Source: Sphaerulina vaccinii
Taxonomy: Eukaryota; Ascomycota; Dothideomycetes; Mycosphaerellales; Mycosphaerellaceae
Length of the DNA stretch: 64,000 nt
Assembly: GCA_022570795.1 (NCBI GenBank)
Contig: JAKUDP010000023.1
Location: forward strand, 620,001-684,000
Direction: 5' to 3'
Shown here: in pieces, positions 59,066 to 64,000 of the stretch
Numbering within the stretch: the stretch's first letter is position 1
How the letters are laid out: the number at the start of each line of letters is the position of its first letter
Notes under the pieces: generated by a model
Seen by the model: the letters and a program-made list of their open reading frames with translations, nothing else
The model's database searches: none
Told to the model about the DNA's origin: nothing
Program-made: the position numbers and the translations under genes

Positions 59066-59524
59066 CTAAGAACTCCTCACGACAAAACGAGCAACCCACA
59101 GACACAAGACACCACCAATCCCGATTCCAATCACCAGGGCGGAGCCTGTCGATCCAAAGGACCAACTACCCTCCTTCTCCTCCTCATCAACATCCTCCTC
59201 CTCCTCATCGACTTCCTTCTCCGCCTCTGCGACAGCCTTCACCTCTTTGACCTCCTTGATGATGGCGACTTTCGCATTACTGATTGCCTCAACGAGGCCC
59301 TCAATCATATACTTGTCATCCTGCGAGGTCGAGTGCTCCAAAGACCGGACCGATCTTAGGGTGGCAAGGTCTAGTAGGTCGTCTTTTGTCGCAAGGCCTG
59401 CCAGGTTGGCTTTCGTTGCAAGGCCTTCCAGATCTTCTCTGGTCACGAATTCGAGCTGCCTCTGTCTGGCTGCGTCCGGTTCCTGCAGCGGGAGTACAGA
59501 TTGTCGCGGTTGTCTGGAAGTCAT
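59066..59524 (-). CDS. tail-anchored acidic protein starting MTSRQPRQ
   Basis: ATG 59524 gives 152 aa; a longer upstream frame looks non-coding. The start MTSRQPRQSVLPLQEPDAAR is shared with the divergent neighbour. Then come two similar units, REDLEGLATKANLAGLATKDDLLDLATL, a helical Ala/Thr/Lys pattern, a Lys/Glu coiled stretch (KVAIIKEVKEVKAVAEAEKEV), a strongly acidic block (DEEEEDVDEEEKEG) and a single C-terminal hydrophobic segment (ALVIGIGIGGVLCLWVARFVV). This layout indicates a tail-anchored membrane protein. Family not recognised. Confidence 0.72.
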   Translation of the reverse strand: MTSRQPRQSVLPLQEPDAARQRQLEFVTREDLEGLATKANLAGLATKDDLLDLATLRSVRSLEHSTSQDDKYMIEGLVEAISNAKVAIIKEVKEVKAVAEAEKEVDEEEEDVDEEEKEGSWSFGSTGSALVIGIGIGGVLCLWVARFVVRSS

Positions 59525-59844
59525 GGCTGATTGGTCGTGAAACGGCCAGAGGTGAGAACAGGTTTGGAAATGAGTGTTGTAGGGTACTATTGTTCTTAAG
59601 AAAATAGTTATGTGTGTCGATCTGTTGCGTGCGAGAATCTTCTGAGGAGAACTGAAAGACGAAGACGGCTGCCAAGGGGCACGAAACAATACGACGCGCG
59701 AGTTTGACCCGGAAACAAGAACAACAAGAACAACAACAACAAAAGCGAAGAGCGACGGAAGATTCGAAGAACACGACAAATAGAACAAGGTATGCATCTT
59801 GCTTAGAAGCGCATACACCTCTGACTATTGCAAACAGATCAACC

Positions 59845-60564
59845 ATGACTTCCCGTCAACCGCGACAAGCTCTATTTCGGCCGCAGGACCTGGACGCAGC
59901 CAAGAAGGAGAAGCTGGAGGAGACTGCTGCACAACAGCAGAGACGACTGGATGCTGAAGCGACGTCTGCCACACTGGAGGAGATGAGGGAGCTACGAGAT
60001 GCGGCCGCACGAGATCGAGCAGCCACTGCGCGGGACCTGGAGGAGATGAAGAGTCAGCTGAAGGCAGAGAAGGAAGAGGCCGCGCGAGATCGGCAATCTG
60101 CTTGGAGCCATCGAGAAGATTCCCGCCGATACCTGCAGGAGGCCGAGCAATACCATGTCGCTGCCACCGAAGTTCTGCAAAGCGCTGCTAGCCATCACGA
60201 CTATGTCCTCAAGGTCGTGGATGGCAGATTTGGTTATGTTCAGGGCCTGGCAGATGAGGCTCAGTATCATGCCGACAGAGCATCTGGAGAAGTCGCTCGG
60301 GCATCTGGGGAAGTCACTCGGGCCTCGGAAGTGCTGCGTGATGCTGAGAAGGAGCGCGAGGCTCTGAAGAGCATGGTGGCAACGCAGCAAAATTCTGCAG
60401 CTGCGTCCGTGTCGGCAACTGCATCCCCTGGTGTTGATGCCCTCCAGCAGCTGATGGAGAAGCGAATGGCCCAGGAGAAGAAGCACGTGGCCGGCCGAAT
60501 CGACACCATCCTGCAGCTAGTGAAGGAACTCAATGAGGCCGTGTTTCCAGATGAGGAACATTGA
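59845..60564 (+). CDS. coiled-coil protein starting MTSRQPRQ
   Basis: ATG 59845 gives 239 aa. The start MTSRQPRQALFRPQDLDAAK matches that of the divergent gene in protein and largely in DNA (about the first 60 nt). Long charged helices follow: KKEKLEETAAQQQRRLDAEA, ARDLEEMKSQLKAEKEEAARD and a heptad-like region around ASGEVARASGEVTRASEV, where an 8-residue unit is repeated. The C-terminus (LMEKRMAQEKKHVAGRIDT) is helical too. No membrane segment, unlike its partner. Possible scaffold. Function unknown. Confidence 0.72.
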   Translation: MTSRQPRQALFRPQDLDAAKKEKLEETAAQQQRRLDAEATSATLEEMRELRDAAARDRAATARDLEEMKSQLKAEKEEAARDRQSAWSHREDSRRYLQEAEQYHVAATEVLQSAASHHDYVLKVVDGRFGYVQGLADEAQYHADRASGEVARASGEVTRASEVLRDAEKEREALKSMVATQQNSAAASVSATASPGVDALQQLMEKRMAQEKKHVAGRIDTILQLVKELNEAVFPDEEH

Positions 60565-61077
60565 GCGTTGTCCCAGATCATGCCGTCGCACATGATCTTA
60601 ATACCATATCCTCATATCCTAGACTACTCATATCATATATCATATATCATATCTCTTCGAGAACCACATGAATCCCAACTTGTGCAATCACTTTTTGTAT
60701 GCGCCATGTCTTCTATGCGCACTCGTTGACCTTGATCAATGAAAAGAGTGACACGTCTCTCAAGTCGAACAACCATTCGGGCAGTTTGTAGCAGCAGCGT
60801 GAGTAGACATATACTGCAATTTGGCCTGGGATCGCGATGTGCCTGCTTTGCTCAGGAAGGTGCTCCCCAGTTTTTGTTGTTGCCTCTTCGCCCTATGTTC
60901 GCAAATCACATCCAGTACCCAGTGGCAATATGAAGCGTCCATATCGAGACTGTCAACGGCGGAGAAGAAGAATAAGTTCGTCAGATACTCCCAGCATTCT
61001 CAACAATTGCTGTAGGCGAATCCTGGATGTCACCAGAAGACTTTTGAAACTACCGAAGGTATCAACAGAGTCAGTGC
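60565..61077. other. convergent intergenic region with AT-rich repeat
   Basis: About 510 bp between the 3' ends of the coiled-coil gene and the F-box-like gene. ATCATAT units recur at about 60628-60653 (CATATCATATATCATATATC), a short microsatellite that may serve in the 3' UTR. Nothing else seen. Confidence 0.5.
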
Positions 61078-62637
61078 CTAACATTCGCGGCTACCCTTTT
61101 GAAATCTCGACATCCTTTTCCTGGTCGCCCTCTTCGTCTCCGTCGCCAACCTCTGCACTTCTCGAAGTACCTCTCTCTCCTTCTTCGCCTTCTTACTCTC
61201 TTGCACATGCTCACGCTTCTCCCTGTTAGCGTTGCGACGAGCACGGTTCTCAGCTTCGATCTTTTGCACTCTCTCATCCTTTCTTGACGCAACCCTGGTC
61301 CGCATGCGCTGAGATGCCTTGCCTAGCACAGTATCCTCCACATCATCTTCACTTTCTTCTTCGTGGACTTTGTTGAAGGTTTCGTGCAAGCGTCGATTTC
61401 GTTCAGCTTCTGCCATCCTCTGTTCTGCCATGCGTCTACTACGAGCTTCTGGAGATGCTTCGGGTAGACCCCAGACTGATGCACGGTAGTCACGTCCCTG
61501 AAGCCGAGATTGGAAGGTACATGGCACGTCTTCGGAGTATGTTGGCATTTCTCTCTCCAACTGCTCCAATGTTGGAAGTGGTTGGACGAAGCAGTAAGAT
61601 GGGTATTGTCTTTTCGCCATGTTGTCTGCGCTCCTGCAGATAGCATCGACCTTGTCGGAGCTCCAGTCAGAACAGCTGCGGAATGGCAATTGCTCCAGGT
61701 CTGCAGCTTCGCGTTGGCGAGCTTCATGAACGTCAGAAATAGTGACGAACATGCCCTGCAATGGAGTCCTGCTGCAAATGTCCTTGAGCGATTTCCCCAG
61801 CAGCAGAGTCAACCTGATACTTTCTAGTTTCTGCATCTGCGCGAGACAGTCCCGGACCTTCCCTGTAGTTACTTCCTGTCCTGTACTCCAGTCGTATCTC
61901 AAAGACCTTCCGCTTTTCATAAGTCTAGGTGGCACTTCGAGATGCTGTAAATTGACGAGATCTGGCAGAAACTTTAGTAGCAGCTCCTGCCCGCCCCACA
62001 AGGTGAAGGTTTGGTGATGATCACAAGTCTGCTCTAATTCATATACCTTCAAGCTTTTAATACAGCTACGTGCTGATTGCGATAGAACTGAGATTGTGTT
62101 TGTCATGTCGCCCGCGCGCAGAAAGGTAATGTCGACATGCTGTCTTGACCAAGACTCGGAAGCTTCCACACGAAGTTGTTCGTTCACTCGGAATAGGCTA
62201 AAGCCTTTGCGACGCACGCAGAAACGCAGACAGTGTTCTTCGGCCTGATCTAGAGGGTCCATGCGGTTGACACGACAATACCAGTTACATCTGTTCGCCA
62301 ACGACGGCCTGTAAGTTCTTATCGCTGGGGGCGTCGTGGCGTCGGCGTTGGGATCGTAGAACTGGCAAGTGGAGTCATGCTTTCGTTCGAGGAGAGGCGG
62401 ATCGTCAAGGACCAATTTCCAGATCTCTAAATCTCAATCAGCCTTCTGTTACCTGCTCAAGATCTTCTTCACCTTGGCCCAAGGCTTCTTGGCTTGGTCG
62501 TGAGGTTCTTGAAAATTATCTTCTGGCTTACCATCTCTCAGCTCACGCGGAAGATCCAGTAACCTGGTCCTGGCCTTCAAGCCCGTGATTTTGAGCACAC
62601 TGATAGCCTTTTCGGGGGCGGTGTGAGTGGCCGCCAT
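61078..62637 (-). CDS. hypothetical protein with F-box-like N-terminus and charged coiled tail
   Basis: Exons 62532-62637 and 61078-62426 give 484 aa. The 105-bp intron has a GTAAGC donor and an ATTTAG acceptor and splits LPRELRD|EIWKLVLDD, which restores the LPxELRxxIW motif of fungal F-box-like proteins (residues 29-40). A middle region of Cys/Trp/Leu-rich blocks follows (LWGGQELLLKFLPDLVNLQHLEVP), as in this group. The last 130 residues are extremely charged (RRMAEQRMAEAERNRRLHE...KREHVQESKKAKKERE), likely a long helix. The function is unknown. The restored motif across the splice is good evidence for the model. Confidence 0.82.
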
Positions 62638-62773
62638 AATCTTGAATTCTTGTAACGTGGATGTGTTGTTGTGATGTAAGTCGTCTTAACGAAAGTGTCA
62701 ACGATGAAAGCTAGATGTAGTCAGTAAGTCGGGCGGTGCTGATATCGGTGACTCGGTGACTCAATTCAGGCTA

Positions 62774-63130
62774 AGCGCTCAAAAACTCTCGGGGCAGTGC
62801 AAACTGAAAGTGCAAACTCGATATCCTCGTAGTAGAATGTAGTCTTCTCGCGGGTGTTTTTCAGAACGTGTCGCAGGGGTACGATCGTCACAACTTTACG
62901 ACACTCTACACTTTGTTGTTAGCAAGTAAGGCGAGGAACGAGCGAAGTAAGTACTCGGAGGTGCGAGGCACGAGCAGAACGACGACGTACGATACCCGAA
63001 CGCGCAAGGCAACTTTTACTAGGAGTGTTTAGCATATATCGATTATTTTCGTAAACAAGCTTGCGAGTGAGCGCCCAAGTCGAGTTTGCACTTTCGGTTT
63101 GCACTGCCCCGAGAGTTTTTGCTTGGCGCT
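62774..63130. mobile_element. 357-bp element with 42-bp terminal inverted repeats (MITE-like)
   Basis: Left arm 62780-62821 and right arm 63080-63121 are inverted copies of one 42-bp sequence (CAAAAACTCTCGGGGCAGTG...) with a single mismatch. Each arm itself holds a direct repeat of GTGCAAAC. Outer ends AGCGCT (62774) and GGCGCT (63130) extend the symmetry. There is no open frame inside and no clear target-site duplication in the flanks (left GGCTA, right GCGCC). A non-autonomous DNA transposon or relic hairpin fits. It ends 40 bp from the stop codon of the permease gene. Confidence 0.72.
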
Positions 63131-63170
63131 GCGCCACTGGTAGTGTTGTTACATGCTTTTGCACGAACCA

Positions 63171-63822
63171 CTAAAGCGAGGTATCCTTATTTGTACCGCC
63201 CTTCACGGTAACATCAGCAGTCTTCCTCACATCATCATCTTCACCAGTCTCCACAACGACTCCATCAATACTGTCCTTGTTGGCAACAACATGACCAGCG
63301 ACCGCAACCTCACCGGTATCCACAGCTTCAGCAAAAGCTAGACGCTTCGGGAGCAGGTATCGAACGTCCACGTATCGTAATGTGCAAGTCATCGTGATAC
63401 AGAGGAGCCAGATCGCGATGCAAGACTGCCAGCCATATCTGTAGAGAGGTGCTTGGCTTGCTGGCCACACTAGAACTTGTGACCAAGCTGAGATGGCATA
63501 GTATCCGGCAACCGCAACACCAACGATTAGGCTGCGTGCCTCTGGGTCTTGAGGGATACTATGAATGATGTGTCAGCAGCGTACTCCCCAATATCATGTT
63601 CTAGGACTCACAGGTCAGACAGCCAGGCGAAGATGAGTGGAGCAGTGCCCAGAGCAATGTAGTTGATGAAGTAGCTCGCATAAGCAGCTGATATCGGTAC
63701 GCTCGTAGGATGGCTCGTCCAGATAGACATGATGATACAAGGTATGAGACCGATGATTCCTTGAATCACGATCAACGTCCATCTCGTCTGCAGGAAATCG
63801 GAGAGCAGGGCCCAGATCCAGA
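63171..63822 (-). CDS. MFS permease, anion:cation symporter type (C-terminal part)
   Basis: Partial: exons 63612-63822 and 63171-63558, joined by a 53-bp intron (GTGAGT; TTCATAG). The readable protein covers the last five or so transmembrane helices: VWIWALLSDFLQTRW (the TM8-9 loop signature of the Dal5/Fen2-like permeases), GIIGLIPCIIMSIW, YASYFINYIALGTAPLIFAW, SLIVGVAVAGYYAISAW and SCIAIWLLCITMTCTL. A tail of about 50 residues ends KGGTNKDTSL. Transported solutes in this family are organic anions and vitamins; none can be chosen here. A GCTAAC...ATATAG acceptor lies just before 63822, but no upstream exon is recognisable before the window edge, where an inverted repeat sits. Confidence 0.82.
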
Positions 63823-63864
63823 CTATATTTGTTAGCAACCTGCACATTCGCATACAGCGTCTCC

Positions 63865-63995
63865 GCGCATCGGAGTTGGATGCTAGTTTCCAGCGGGCAC
63901 TCCAAACCATGCTAACCTGTTCGTCTTAGGATCGCTATTGGCCGCAAGCCCTTAGTTCAGAGAGACGCCAGCTAGTGCATCCAACTCCGATGCGC
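63865..63995. repeat. 19-bp perfect inverted repeat, 131 bp end to end
   Basis: GCGCATCGGAGTTGGATGC at 63865-63883 and its reverse complement at 63977-63995 enclose about 93 bp. It lies where the upstream exon of the permease would be expected. No target-site duplication is visible (CTCC left, GAAGA right). It may be a second, smaller MITE. Confidence 0.7.
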
Positions 63996-64000
63996 GAAGA

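Noticed and set aside
59704..59844. Upstream extension of the coiled-coil gene
   Set aside because: Extra 47 codons are Gln-rich and overlap the shared promoter; the MTSRQPRQ start matches the partner gene.
1..64000. CRISPR array, bacterial operon signals or ribosome binding sites
   Set aside because: Introns, HET and Zn2Cys6 genes show a fungal nuclear genome; no spaced identical repeats of CRISPR type occur.

Overview
The window is nuclear DNA of a filamentous ascomycete (Pezizomycotina). The gene families and layout would suit a Dothideomycete, but that placement is inference. Supporting signs are short introns (mostly 48-80 bp) with GTNNGT-type donors and CTAAC/CTAAT branch motifs, Zn2Cys6 regulators, a HET-domain gene, a FlbC-type conidiation regulator, and a farnesylated Ydj1-type DnaJ ending CASQ. 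Most genes are split, so the coordinates below are spliced models I built by hand from donor, acceptor and phase agreement.

Layout. 0-5.8 kb: gene-poor, with six degenerate copies of a ~200-bp tandem repeat. 5.8-17 kb: a small Zn2Cys6 factor, mitochondrial ribosomal protein uL29m, a hypothetical protein with an F-box-like motif, a three-exon small secreted Cys-rich protein, a BTB protein and a 1119-aa Zn2Cys6 regulator. 17-22.9 kb: mostly empty, with one small Cys-pair protein and two tandem-repeat tracts. 22.9-32.1 kb: housekeeping block (GNAT acetyltransferase, DnaJ/Ydj1, Trm82, a small Cys-rich protein, ribosomal P0). 32.5-36 kb: a HET-domain gene broken by one in-frame TGA, then a Thr/Cys-rich secreted protein.

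36.4-40.8 kb holds the most coherent system. An NAD(P)-dependent 3,5-epimerase/4-reductase and a nucleotide-sugar transporter lie on the minus strand, and a UDP-glucose 4,6-dehydratase lies divergently on the plus strand, with 254 bp between the transporter and dehydratase starts. Together they could convert UDP-glucose to UDP-L-rhamnose in the cytosol and carry it into the Golgi for glycan synthesis. The enzymatic reading rests on family motifs; the link to the transporter is inferred from position.

42-50 kb: a FlbC-like C2H2 regulator followed by about 5 kb without a recognisable gene, a 38-bp tandem duplication and a decayed tRNA-Gly(GCC). 50-58 kb: two small secreted Cys-rich proteins, a secreted FAD-linked oxidase, a frame-disrupted aldo-keto reductase and the mitochondrial ATPase AFG1. 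59-64 kb: two divergent genes whose proteins begin with the same motif (MTSRQPRQ), a charged protein with an F-box-like N-terminus, a 357-bp element with 42-bp inverted repeats, and the C-terminal part of an anion:cation-symporter MFS permease next to a second inverted repeat at the window edge.
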